Assembly (NCBI GenBank): GCA_036867785.1
Contig: CP145422.1
Location: 248,001 to 312,000, forward strand
Direction: 5' to 3'
DNA: 64,000 bases
DNA from: Plasmodiophora brassicae
Lineage: Eukaryota; Endomyxa: Phytomyxea; Phytomyxea; Plasmodiophorida
Shown here: piece by piece, positions 9,698 to 19,721 of the stretch
Numbering within the stretch: the first letter of the stretch is position 1
Layout: every line of letters begins with the position of its first letter
The notes under the pieces: generated by a model
The model's database searches: none
Told to the model about the DNA's origin: nothing
The model's input: the letters and a program-made list of their open reading frames with translations, nothing else
Translations under genes and position numbers: made by a program

Positions 9698-12600
9698 CTA
9701 GTCCATGGCGCCGATCTGCGCGTCCGCCTCGGCGTCGTCGTCCTCCTCCTTGGTGGACTCGATCAGGCTGTACCCGTCGTCCTTCTTGCCGGCCAGGAGC
9801 GCCGCCGTCGTGGCTGCCGGCCCCGCCTTGGCGGCGGCGGGTTGCACGCCCAGCGTCTGCGTCAGTTTCGCTACAGAAACGCGAGTGGGGTGTGTCAGCG
9901 CATCCCAGGGCATGGCAGGCGCGCGAGACGCTGTGTGGGGTACCGAGGCGGTGCTGTAGGGCGGACAGGATCACCAGGCAGGAGTCGTTGGGGCCCACCG
10001 AGGCGTGGGCGACGACGGCGCCGGCGCCGTTCCGGCCGGTGTCACTGGGCCCGGCGGCGCCCTCGGCGGCGTCGATGGCCCGGATCAGCGACAGGAGGCC
10101 CTCCTGGACGAACGCCAGCTTCTGGTTCATCTGCTCGACCTCGTTGCGCCGCCGCACCATGGTCAGCGTCACCTCGCGGTACTTCTCCTGGAGCTGGTCG
10201 ACGTCCTTCCACTTGGAGTCGACGACGGCGCTCTTCTGCTCGTCCAGGTGGACCAGCGACACGGTCTTGGCCGTCTTCAGGCGGTCGATGACGGCCCTGT
10301 GCGCGGCGATCTCCTCCTTGAGCTCGCGGTCGATCTCCTCGTTGAAGTAGAACTTGTCGATGATGTCCTGCGGGTCGCTGAGCCCGGTCACCAGCTTGAT
10401 CTTGTGGAAGCGCTCCTCGTAGTACTCGAGCTGGCCGACCAGGTCCTGCAGCTGCCGGCGGTACTGCTGCCCCTCCTCGATGATCTTGTCGCATTCGGCC
10501 TTCATGCGCGCCACCCGCTCCCGCTTGCGCTCCTCGCTCCTGCTGTTCTTCTCGCGGATCTTCCGCTCCTGCTCGCGGCTGTTGCTGATCTTGTTGATCA
10601 GGATCTGGTGGTAGCTCTTCAACTGGAACGCGAAGAACTGCCGGAACCCGTCCATGTCCTGCTTGAACTTGACGATCTCGGCGTCGACGGCGTTCTTCTC
10701 GGCCAGGACGCGCTCGGACATGGCCGACACCTTGCCGAACAGGCGCTCGTGCTCGGCCAGCAGCCCGCGCAGCGACTCGATCTTCTTGGACAGCTCCAGG
10801 CGCTCGTCCTTCATCCGCAGGATGTTCAGCTCGTAGTTCTTCTTGTTCTCCTCGGCCTCGACCTGGCGCGTGTTCAGCGTCAGCAACTTCATGTTCAGCT
10901 CCTTGATGTGGGCCTCGCGTTTCGCCGCGTTGGCCAGGTCCTGTCGGCGCGCACACATAGTCACGATGCGTTCGTGTCCGGGCGGGCGCGCGCGCGCGCT
11001 CTGCACCACACACGCACCTCGGGCGCCGGCTTCATGAACTTGTAGACCGACTTGAGCTCGTTCAGCCGCGTCGTCTTGCGTCGGATCTCGTCGCGCAGCT
11101 TGTCCAGGCGCTCCCGGTTGCGGAAGATCTCCTCGACGTTCGTGTGCTCGGCGATGTACTGCGGCGTCTCCTTCTCCAGCGACGCCTTCACCAGGCGCAG
11201 CGCCGACGACGCCTTCTCGAAGAACAGGATCCGGGACACCAGCGGGTTGCCGTCGGCGCCCGCGTTCCGCCTGGCGTGCAGGTCGGGGACGCTGCGCCCG
11301 CGTCCCAGGCGCGACGCCGCCCCGTGCCCCGGGGCCGACGACGCCGCTCCGGTCGCCCCACCGCCACCGTTCGCATCGTCGGCGGAGGCGGCGGCGGGCG
11401 CGTCCGTCGCGCCGTGCACCGACGGCACGACGATGCCCTTGGAGGGCGACGGCGCGCCCGGGCCCTTCCTGGCGCGCCGCAGCACCAGGTTGCCGATGTC
11501 GTTATCGTCGTTGTCGTCGGCGGTGGCAGCGGCGGCGGCGGCGGCGGCGGCGGCCCCCGCACCCTTCGATTTGCCTTTGGGTGCGGGCGCCGCCGGCTTG
11601 TCGGGCGCGGTCGTCGCCGCCTTCAGGGCGGGCGTCGATGACGACGACGCCATTGTGGCGGCCGCCGCCGCCGTTGCCCGCCTGGTCGCCACGTGAGGCA
11701 GCACGAGCGGCGGCGGCGACGACGACGACGGGGATGGTTCGGCGTTGTCGTCGTCGGCGGCGGTGCCGGCGCTGGCTCGAACCCTGGCCAGCTCCATCTG
11801 TGCGGATCGGGGGGCGGCGGCCGTCAGACCGGCACACGACCGCGACGGCTGACGGGGACGGGGACGCACCTCTTCGGCGTCCATCTCGATCTTGTCGGCG
11901 ACCTGCGCGCTGATCGCATCGGCCGTCTTGATCGTGGCGAGGCGCTCGACGATGGCGACGGCGTCGTCGCGGTGCGCGACCTCGATGCGCTCCTCGTGCT
12001 TCTGGCGGATGCGGTCGCGGGCCGCCTCGACCTGCTGGATCTCCTTGGACTTCAGGCCGGACGGCGACCGGCGCAGCATCAGCTTCTTCAGGCGCAGCTC
12101 CTCGTCCTCGAGGATGCGCCAGAAGGCCACGTCCTGCGACACGGTCGGGTAGGGCGCCGAGCTCAGCGCCATCGTGTGGTGCTCGCCGCACGCCACCTGC
12201 CCGACGACGTTGCCGAGCAGGGCGTCGACGACGCGCGGGAACACCTCGTTGTCGACGCAGTTGTGCCCTGTGCCCCTGGCGGTCAGCGCCGTCCCAACAC
12301 CACCAGACTATGTGCCCCCAGGGGGCGCGTACCGAGCTGGCCGGACTCGCCGCACCCCCAGGCGTACAGGACGCCGTGCGCCGACAGGCACATGGTGTGG
12401 TACCGGCCGGCGGCCACGTCGCAGATGTGCTTCCCCTTCAGGACGAGGCGGGGCGCGCGCACGTTCGACGTCGACCCGTGCCCGATCTGCCCTTCGGTGC
12501 CGCTGCCGTAGCAGTACACGTCGCCTGCCAGGAGCAGCACCGTCGGTCAGGGACCCCAGGCTGCGGTGGTGGTGGGTGACGCGCGCGTTCCGCCCTACGC

Positions 12601-13817
12601 TGGTCGGTGAGGATAGCCATGTGCGCCTGGCCGCACGCCACCTGCAGGACCTTCTCCTTGAAGCGGACGGGGCGCGGCCGGAAGCAGATGTTGGGCTGGT
12701 CCTTCGGGTGCAGATTCTCGCCGAACCCCCAGACGTACAAGGTGCCCGTCGACGTCACCGCCGCCGAGTTCGTCGCCCCGCACGACACCTGCACGACCTT
12801 CACGGGCGACAGCGCGTCGATCAGCTTCGGGCTCATGACGTCATCGCCGTTGTCGTGGCCCAGCTGCCCGTGCTCGCCGCCCCCGCACGACAGCACCTTG
12901 TTGCGCTTCGTGATGAAGCAGGTGTGCCGGTCGCCGCAGCTGATGGCGATCGGCGGGCCGCACCCGTTCAGCGTGTCTGTGCCCGACCCAGGCCCGGTCA
13001 GCACCCCGAGCCGGCCCACACAGGCCCGCAGTCGCCGTCGTACCGGCGTCGAATTCGACCTGTTTCGGGTATCGCTCGTCGAACCGGGTGCCCAGGCCCA
13101 GCTGGCCGTACTTGCCGCTGCCCCACGTGAAGACGCGCTCGTCGTCGGTCAGCGCGGCCGTGTGGTACTGCCCGCAGGCGACCGAGATGACGACCACCGA
13201 CATGGACACCTGGGCAGCACGCGTCACGACGCACGGCAACGGGTGTGTGTGTGGGTCAGCCGGGCGGGCGGCGCCGTACGAGAGTGTCGACGACGGCCGG
13301 CAGCGGGCGCATGTTGTGCTGCTTGTCGAGGGAGCCGAGCTGGCCCATGCGCCCGTCGCCCCAGGTGTACACGTGGCCGGCCTCGGTCAGCGCCGCCGAG
13401 TGGAACCCGCCGCAGGCCACCTGCATGATGGCCTGGTCGAACTCGACAGGCGTCGGCACCTGCGCGCACACGCCGGCGTTTGGTCACACGGGGGCGCACG
13501 CACCACGCACCGCGCCAGGGCACACGCACCTTGGCGCACCGGTCGGTGCCCCGGCCGACGCGGCCCAGCTGGCCGTAGAACCCGGCGCCGAACGTGTACA
13601 CCAGGGTGCCCGTCGGGCCCTTCGGTGCCGCGCCCGTCGCCCGTTTCCGCTTGAACTGGCGCAGGTCCTTCAGGTTCTCGAAGCTGTCAAAGATCAGCTC
13701 GCGGCGCTTGAAGTCCAGGGCGACGCCGCGCGACTTGGACGTCGACGACGTCGTCACCGAGACGGGCACGACCGCACCGGCGGCGGCGGCGGCGGCATCG
13801 TCCTCCGGGGACGCCAT
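9698..13817 (-). CDS. RCC1-repeat beta-propeller fused to a long coiled-coil C-terminus, 8 exons
   Basis: 1,207 residues. Exons in transcript order: 13817-13530, 13459-13280, 13209-13044, 12976-12599, 12524-12333, 12267-11018, 10940-9944, 9870-9698; all introns GT-AG, 65-77 nt, frame closed. Seven RCC1 blades are visible: YTFGAGFYGQLG, YTWGDGRMGQLG, FTWGSGKYGQLG, LSCGGGEHGQLG, LYVWGFGENLHP, YCYGSGTEGQIG, YAWGCGESGQLG, with the usual ACG-HH/AAL strands, filling about residues 70-430. Then come a charged helical stretch, an Ala/Ser/Pro linker (about 520-700), and two coiled-coil stretches (about 740-820 and 820-1,120) rich in Glu, Lys, Arg and Gln. RCC1 propellers serve as GTPase exchange factors or protein-binding platforms; the coiled coil suggests dimerisation or a cytoskeletal/centrosomal scaffold. 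I do not know a named orthologue with this layout. The start is the first ATG before the poly-Ala N-terminus. Confidence 0.87.
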
Positions 13818-13961
13818 TAGGCCGGGTAATACGGAACGCGACGACGACCCGCCCCGGTTAGCAGTGCCCGCTGGGTCCGATCACGCGTACGGTACCCGAT
13901 GGGCGAGGGCGGCGCTAACGGGCCAGACGCGCGCCCCGTCATGTACACATGGTGGGCAGTA

Positions 13962-13994
13962 CGCCCCATCCGGCGACATTCGCCGGATGGGGCG
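13962..13994. promoter_or_regulatory. Perfect 14-bp hairpin/palindrome between divergent genes
   Basis: Arms CGCCCCATCCGGCG (13962-13975) and its exact reverse complement (13981-13994) flank a 5-nt loop. It lies about 145 bp upstream of the RCC1/coiled-coil start and about 460 bp upstream of the ELMO gene in the 634-bp divergent region (13818-14451). It may be a dimeric factor site or a structure in a 5' leader. The rest of the region shows nothing else I can name. Confidence 0.35.
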
Positions 13995-14451
13995 AGGCAA
14001 TGGCCGTGTCCCGCCCATAATGAAGCCGGATGCACTCGCACCCCTTGAACGTCGGTGGCAGTCACCATAATACCAAACGGGCTTGCCTGTCGGGTTGCCC
14101 AGGCACGCGTCGCGCCAGACCAATGCCGACACCCAGTGGGGGAACGGTATACCGTCAGGGACGGGTTCAACCGGCCGCCCGGGGGGTGCGCCCGTACATG
14201 GACCGAGCCGCACGGTTCGTCCAAGAACGCACCTTGCCTACATAGGTAGAAAACGGGCTCTGCTGGTCGCGGGTTCGGATATCATCGTCATCGTTCGTCG
14301 ACCTTCGTATATCGGCACGGGGGGGAGAAAGTCGGGCACAGAGCGACGTGGACATGGAGGTCTGCCGGTGCCCCCGAAGAATGGGGCCGGCCCGCGCGTC
14401 CCCCACCTGATCCCGCAGCGCGCGGTCCGCCCGCCGCCGCCCCGCCGAAAC

Positions 14452-15685
14452 ATGACGCGATCGATGGCGGCCGTCGTCGTCGACTGGGCCGACCGGGTCG
14501 CCCTGGACCTACTGCGGCGTCTGCTGCCGGCATGGCTGCTTGGCCCCGTGATCGGCATCGTCAAGCGCTGCCTACGCTGGGCATCGGGGGCGGGCGGCGA
14601 GATCGAGCGGATCGCCGTGCGCCCGGCGCCCGCCCATCGTCGCATGGCGGACCTGGAGGCGGCCATGCATCGGTCGCGGGTCGTCCGCCCCATCCTGCTG
14701 GCCATGCGCGCCGGCGACGACGTCCAGGCGGTCGCCAAGCGCATCTGCGCCGCCAAGCACGTCCGGGCGGCGGCGCTCGTGTCGTCGGCCATTGCCGAGT
14801 GCCTGCAGGCGATGCAGGCCATGGCCAGGCTGGAGCAGGACCTACAGAGCGCACGCAGGACGCCGTACGACCCGGCCGACGCCTCCCATGAAGCCCTGCT
14901 GAACAAGGTCGGGGACGACCGTGCCGATGCGACCCTCATCGAATCATGTGCTGCCTGATGTGTCGATCGCTCAGTTGTGGAAGTTGCTGCGCCCGGGCGT
15001 CATCCTCCAGGGCCGCATCACGAGCCAGTGGGGCGAGATCGGGTTCCAGGGCGACGACCCCGCCACCGACTTCAGGGGCAATGGACTGCTCGGCCTCGCC
15101 AACCTCGTACGTGTCGCCAGTGGGGGGTCGACCTGGTCCCATCCCCCCCGCCGCCAATCCGTTATCTGACGTCGCTGTCCCGTGCGGCCCCGTCCTGCCA
15201 GGTGGCGTTCGCCGAGTCGTACCCGCGCCTCGCCCAGCACCTCTGTGACCTGTACGGCCGGGACGCCACGAAATTGTCAGTGATGATGTGCCCGCTCGTC
15301 GACCTGATGCACCGACTGACCCTGGTTGGCAGCCCGTCGTTCTGCATCTGTGGGATCAACCTGACGAGCGACGCCCTGGACCTGGTCGTCAGCCGTCAGT
15401 GCAACCAGTTAGTCGCATGGCGCGCGCGCGTGCGACGCATTACGATTCAGCATTTGACGGGTCCCTATCAGGTATCTGTACGCGCGAGGCGGCCCCAGTA
15501 CGGCCACGTTCGCCGACCTGTACGCCGCCCTGTGGTACGTGTTCCACCAGACGTGGCTGGACGAGCGCCCGGACAGCGTCATGCGTTTCAAGGCCGTCCA
15601 CGACGTGTTCCTCGACCGCGCCCGGCGCCGGCTCCGATCGCACGCCATGCCGACGCCGCTCCAATTGCATTCGTATAATCCATGA
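14452..15685 (+). CDS. ELMO-domain protein (ELMOD-like), 5 exons
   Basis: 313 residues. Exons: 14452-14907, 14975-15106, 15202-15275, 15333-15398, 15472-15685; the total closes in frame. The N-terminal third is helical with a hydrophobic stretch (LLPAWLLGPVIGIV). The ELMO core runs from PYDPADASHEALLNKLWKLL through QWGEIGFQGDDPATDFRG to GNGLLGLANL, then CICGINLTSDALDLVV, YLYARGGPSTATFADLY and RPDSVMRFKAVHDVF. The W-x2-IGFQG-DDP-TDFRG block is the signature in which the arginine acts in GTPase activation in ELMOD1-3. ELMOD proteins are GAPs for Arf/Arl GTPases; CED12/ELMO proteins act with DOCK factors on Rac. The small size favours the ELMOD type. The 57-nt third intron (15276-15332) is divisible by three and stop-free; splicing it improves the ELMO match, so retention is possible. 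Its fourth intron has a (GC)n tract. Confidence 0.88.
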
Positions 15686-15817
15686 GAGGTCACCGCACAT
15701 CAGCACACGACGTCACGACCGTTGCCAGGGGCGGGCGCGGGCCGCACATTCCCTGTTACCGGCCAGCCATTGCCGCCCTACGCGTGATTGATCATCATCA
15801 TCGTCATCGTCATCATC

Positions 15818-16516
15818 ATGTGGGCGCTCGTTGTCGCTGTGGTAGCGCCCGTGGCGACAGCCCTCGGCCCGGAATGGGGCTCGCCGGCCGCCATCGTGTC
15901 GTCCTGGGCCGACGCCGCCCGGTCCGCTGCACCTGCTGACGCGACGTCGACGCGCATCCAGTTCCTGAAGCGGCCCATGTACGCCGGCCTGTTCGACGAC
16001 GACGACGACCGGGAGCGGCTGGCGACCGCCGGCCTGAACGACCTGATCTGGGTCCTGCGCCTGGCCTGCGCCCTGGACCGCAACCCGGACGCGTCCTTCA
16101 TGCGGCACTGCCTGGCGAACCGGGCCGCCTACGACGCGCGGTACGGGCCGGTCGGGGCCCTGGACGCGCGCCTCGTACAGCAGGTGGGCCGGCACCGCCT
16201 CAACGCCATTGCCCGGTGCTTCGCGGCGACCGGGCGCGACACCCGCCGACGTCAACGTCCCTGGCGCCCTACGACGACGTCGCTGTCGACCGCGCTGACG
16301 ATTGTCGCCGTCGGGGTCCTCCTCTGCATGCTAGCCTACGTTGCGTCGGCGTCCATGGCGGCCACGTCGCCGGGCCGGGCGCCGGCACCAGCAGGGCCTG
16401 GCATCCGCCGGCCGGCGTCGCTGCCCTGCCCGATCGAGCTGTTCCACCGCGAGTTGCCCGATGTCCCCGACGTCCGGACGACGCGTCGGGCGACCCCCCT
16501 CCAGCGTACCGGGTAG
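15818..16516 (+). CDS. Small type I membrane protein, no family recognised
   Basis: 232 residues from the ATG at 15818, chosen because MWALVVAVVAPVATALG forms a signal peptide. The ectodomain is mostly helical with an acidic patch (DDDDDRE) and the recognisable but unassigned stretches LNDLIWVLRLACALD and HCLANRAAYDARYG. A second hydrophobic segment (ALTIVAVGVLLCMLAYVA) near residue 170 is followed by a Pro-rich tail ending in TPLQRTG. So: single-pass, lumen/outside N-terminus, short cytoplasmic tail. It follows the ELMO gene by 132 bp on the same strand and converges with the lectin-type gene across only 69 bp. Function unknown. Confidence 0.65.
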   Translation: MWALVVAVVAPVATALGPEWGSPAAIVSSWADAARSAAPADATSTRIQFLKRPMYAGLFDDDDDRERLATAGLNDLIWVLRLACALDRNPDASFMRHCLANRAAYDARYGPVGALDARLVQQVGRHRLNAIARCFAATGRDTRRRQRPWRPTTTSLSTALTIVAVGVLLCMLAYVASASMAATSPGRAPAPAGPGIRRPASLPCPIELFHRELPDVPDVRTTRRATPLQRTG

Positions 16517-16585
16517 CACCATACGAACACGGTTGCGTCGCAGGCACTGTACTGTGTGCCCGCACGCCTTCATCGTACGCTCTCA

Positions 16586-17027
16586 TCATGTCATGTCGTT
16601 GTCCAGGTCAGACACGTCCGCGTCGCTGGCCGCCGCTAGGCCTGTTCGCGGCGGAGGGCGCCGCGCGACCGCCGGCTTGGCCATGCCCTTGACGATGGGT
16701 GCCCTGGCGCCGGACGGGGACGACGCTATGGCGACGTCGGCGGGCGCTAGGCCCGTACTGGCCTCCCAGCGTGCTGCCTTCTGCCGCCGGTCGGTGTCGC
16801 CGTCCTTGTCGTCCGTGTCGGTCATCGCGGCGATCGTCCCGAACACGTCAAAGTCGCTGCAGTCGGCGTCGTCGTTGGAGACCGTAGCGGCAGCATGAGC
16901 ACAGGGCCGGGGGCTTCTCGCTCGCCGCGCTGTGCCACCTGCCGCCTTGACGTCCTTGGTCTGCCGCTTGGGCTCGTCATCCGACATGGTGAGCACCTTC
17001 CAGTCGATGGTCCGATCGACAAGGTGC

Positions 17028-17059
<32 letters not shown>

Positions 17060-18457
17060 TACGGCGTCGCCAATCGTCTGATCACTGGCCATGGTCATGG
17101 CGTCCCAGTCGACGGTCTTGGCCGAGTCGTGCGTCAGGGCGAACGACGGCGGGCGGCGCCCGGGGAACACGAACGTCGGTTTCGCTTGTCGAGGCGATGG
17201 CGACGGCCCGCTGGACGGTGACGCTGCCGATGACGGGCTGACATTGACATGAAGTTCAACAGGTCCAGGCGCCCGGTCCGCATCCTGCAGACGCTGATGC
17301 TGGACCTGTTCGCTAGCCGTCGCGTCGCCCCTGCCCATCAGGAACATCGTGCGCATGATGAAGCCTACGACGATCAGCGACGCGAACGAGAAGACCACGA
17401 CGAGGACGACGTTCGGCGTCAGGCCCGTGCCGGTGACGTCCCCAATGGATTCGATGTCGCTACCCAACGATGCCGACGCCGCCGCGTCCATGACGACAGC
17501 GTGTGCATACGGAGACGGTGACAACGGCGTCGTCTGCCGGGCAGTGGCACGAAGGAGCGTTGTGCGGGTCGTGGGCGCCGCCGACCCCATTAGCGGCGCA
17601 GCACGACAGACAACGACGACAGATAGCCATTGCAGCGGATCCGTGCACGTCAACGGTGCATAGGATGCCGGTGTGTACGGCACCTGGCACTGGTGACGGT
17701 GTAGGCAGGCCGCACGGGCAACATCCATGGACGACGGCGCGTGACATGATGGATCGACGCTATACGTGGGATACGTGCCCTGCGGGTGCCCGAACGACGC
17801 GAACGCAATGTCGGCAATTCGGGCTGATGGCGCCGGGCACGTGATGGTGAACGGGATTGGGTCGGATTCTGGATAGGCGGTCCCTCCCGTAGCCCGCAGG
17901 TGGCCACCGGGCAATGGGTCCGGCGACGGTAAAGGGGCCGTCGGGCTACAGGTCAGATGCCCAATGTATCCAGCCATCGACAACGGATTCGATGCGTCAG
18001 AGGCGCCGGCGACGATGCTGACCAAAGGGATCGGGTCGAATGTAATTGGCATGGCAACCTGTGGTGCAGCGCTGCTGTCCGGCATGGCGAACAGCAGAGC
18101 TGCTGTCGACAACGTGACGGAAAATGACACCCAACGATCACTGGGTACAGGCGAGGTCTCAATGGACGCCTGCCCGTATGCGATCCGAATGGTGCCGCCC
18201 GGAACGAAGACCATTGTCAGCAGGGGAGCTGGTTGTCCAGGCACCCATATCGAAAGAATGGGGCGATCCATTTTCGCAGACATGAAAGACGGAATATGGA
18301 GCCAACCAGTCAGGTTGGATATCGCGTTCGACAAGCATGGGGATGACCTAACGACGATATTGCCGTACGATGGATGCACTGGGGCACTGATTACTACTGC
18401 CGCATGCGCCAGGTGAGACAGAACACAGACAGCGCCTATGAACACGGCGACATTCAT
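16586..18457 (-). CDS. Lectin-type single-pass receptor: SUEL/galactose-binding lectin domain, TM segment, Gln-rich tail
   Basis: 623 residues, one exon, ATG at 18457. A signal peptide (VAVFIGAVCVLSHLAHA) is followed by a beta-rich domain of about 150 residues with a possible concanavalin/laminin-G-like pattern (weak). Residues about 200-280 match the SUEL/D-galactoside-binding lectin domain: ITCPAPSARIADIAFASFG, PQGTY, spaced cysteines, LHRHQCQVP and a closing WLSVVVVC; this domain occurs in sea-urchin egg lectin and at the end of plant beta-galactosidases. A membrane segment (NVVLVVVFSFASLIVVGFI) and a 220-residue cytoplasmic part follow, with a polyglutamine tract (17,025-17,060), a repeated TVDWDAMTM / TIDWKVLTM motif and an acidic Asp-rich end. 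It is likely a surface carbohydrate-binding receptor; signalling through the tail is inference. Confidence 0.75.
17025..17060. repeat. CTG/CAG trinucleotide tract
   Basis: Almost pure GCT repeat on the plus strand, read as CAG glutamine codons on the minus strand within the receptor tail, interrupted once by a lysine codon. Such tracts vary in length between strains. Confidence 0.9.
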
Positions 18458-18613
18458 TCTACAGATGCAAGTGCATCAGAGCGATCCAGCCAGCGTACTC
18501 ATGCCGAGCAAATATCTGCATGCATGCACGTGCGAAATGAACTGGCCTGGACTCGCTTGTAGGGACCAGGCCGACATTTGCGCAGCATTGTTTGCCAGAC
18601 AGGTCTGCAAATT

Positions 18614-18959
18614 TTAGAGCATCTCCACCCGTTGTACCTAAACCTAAATTTTTCCGTAGATTTAGAGATAATGATAATGAATTTGTTCCCCACCCGTCGT
18701 ACCTATACCTAACCGTTTAGGTAGAGTCTTTAAACGGGACCACAGATCTGAGCAGATCTGTCACGGAGTATAGGTAGCGCCCAACGGCAGCGGAAATGCG
18801 TGGGACGCCGTCGGATCGGACAACTCCACGGCGACACACGTTCACAGAATTAGAGACGCCGAGCACCGCTGGGGGGAGCACCCATTTTTCTGTAAATTTG
18901 GTGATCCCTATGAGTCCGCTTAGGTATAGGTTTAGGTACAACGGGTGGAGATGCTCTAA
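18614..18959. mobile_element. MITE-type non-autonomous DNA element with 33-bp terminal inverted repeats
   Basis: 346 bp. The left end begins TTAGAGCATCTCCACCCG and the right end is its exact reverse complement for 33 bp; inside, the CCTAAACCTA/ACCTATACCTAA motif recurs. No coding capacity. GAGCATCTCCA ends resemble those of some PIF/Harbinger-type MITEs, but no clean target duplication is visible (the TTA/TAA at the ends may be part of the repeat), so the superfamily is uncertain. It is AT-richer than the host genes and marks the start of the repeat region. Confidence 0.75.
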
Positions 18960-19246
18960 GTGGACAGTAAGCGCAGGTGACGGGCAACGAAAGTTTGCCT
19001 GGTTAGAGCACCTCCACTGCGCCGCGTTTTCAGCATCTTCACATATGTGTGGGACGGTTGGAAAATAATGAGTTTGGGGGTTGGGCGACCACCCACGAAG
19101 CTAGAAAAAAAGAACGAGGCTACTGCCACGGGATCCAAGTGGCAGCAAGGAAAACCACGTGGCAGCAAGGAAACCACGACGTGGCAGTAAGGAAACCACG
19201 TAACCATGTGGTAGCACCTGGCTCCCGTGGCGAGCGAGGCGGCAGC
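18960..19246. other. Spacer with a second MITE-like end and a short tandem repeat
   Basis: Near 19004 a TTAGAGCACCTCCACTGCG sequence resembles the MITE end but has no partner in the window. From about 19130 to 19215 a 19-22 bp unit containing GTGGCAGCAAGGAAACCAC is repeated three to four times with small changes. Nothing coding. Confidence 0.55.
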
Positions 19247-19389
19247 TGTCACGACTGAGTCGTGTTGGCGACTCAGCCGGCACCAAATTGGGCTCCTTCG
19301 TAGCGCACTAGGTACAATAAACGTCCACGGCGCGGACCGACCTCAGTCGGTCAATCCGTGTGGTTGACTCATCGTGTTCGGTCATCACA
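19247..19389 (+). repeat. Gypsy-1 5' LTR
   Basis: 143 bp, TGT...ACA ends, contains an AATAAA signal (near 19,316). Paired with 31,095-31,237. Confidence 0.92.
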
Positions 19390-19424
19390 TTTTGACCGAC
19401 TAACCTTCTGTCGTCGTCTTGTCT

Positions 19425-19705
19425 CGACTCGTATCGTATTGTGCCGTATCGTATCGTATTGTGCCGTATCGTATCGTATTGTGCCTTATCGTATCGTATT
19501 GTGCCGTATCGTATCGTATTGTGCCGTATCGTATCGTATTGTGCCGTATCGTATCGTATTGTGCCGTTTCGTATCGTATTGTGCCGTATCGTACCGTGCC
19601 GTACCGACTAACCTTCTGTCGTCGTATTGTCTCGACTCGTATCGTATTGTGCCGTATCGTATCGTATTGTGCCGTATCGTACCGTGCCGTACCGTTTCTA
19701 TTGTT
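19425..19705 (+). repeat. 20-bp tandem array next to the Gypsy-1 5' LTR
   Basis: About a dozen copies, in two blocks, of a GTATCGTATTGTGCC-based unit of about 20 bp, built itself of GTATC/GTACC sub-units. It lies between the LTR/primer site and gag, in the leader. It has no stop in some frames but reads only as repeated Ser-Tyr-Arg-Ile-Val, so it is not taken as protein. Confidence 0.9.
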
Positions 19706-19721
19706 GGTATTGTATTGCATT

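Noticed and set aside
10042-11013. Long minus-strand frame overlapping the coiled-coil exon
   Set aside because: Shadow of the RCC1/coiled-coil gene in another frame; Ala/Arg/Gly-rich and without domain signal.
19419-19720. Open frame reading through the tandem array before Gypsy-1 gag
   Set aside because: The peptide is just the repeat unit; open because the unit lacks stops in those frames.
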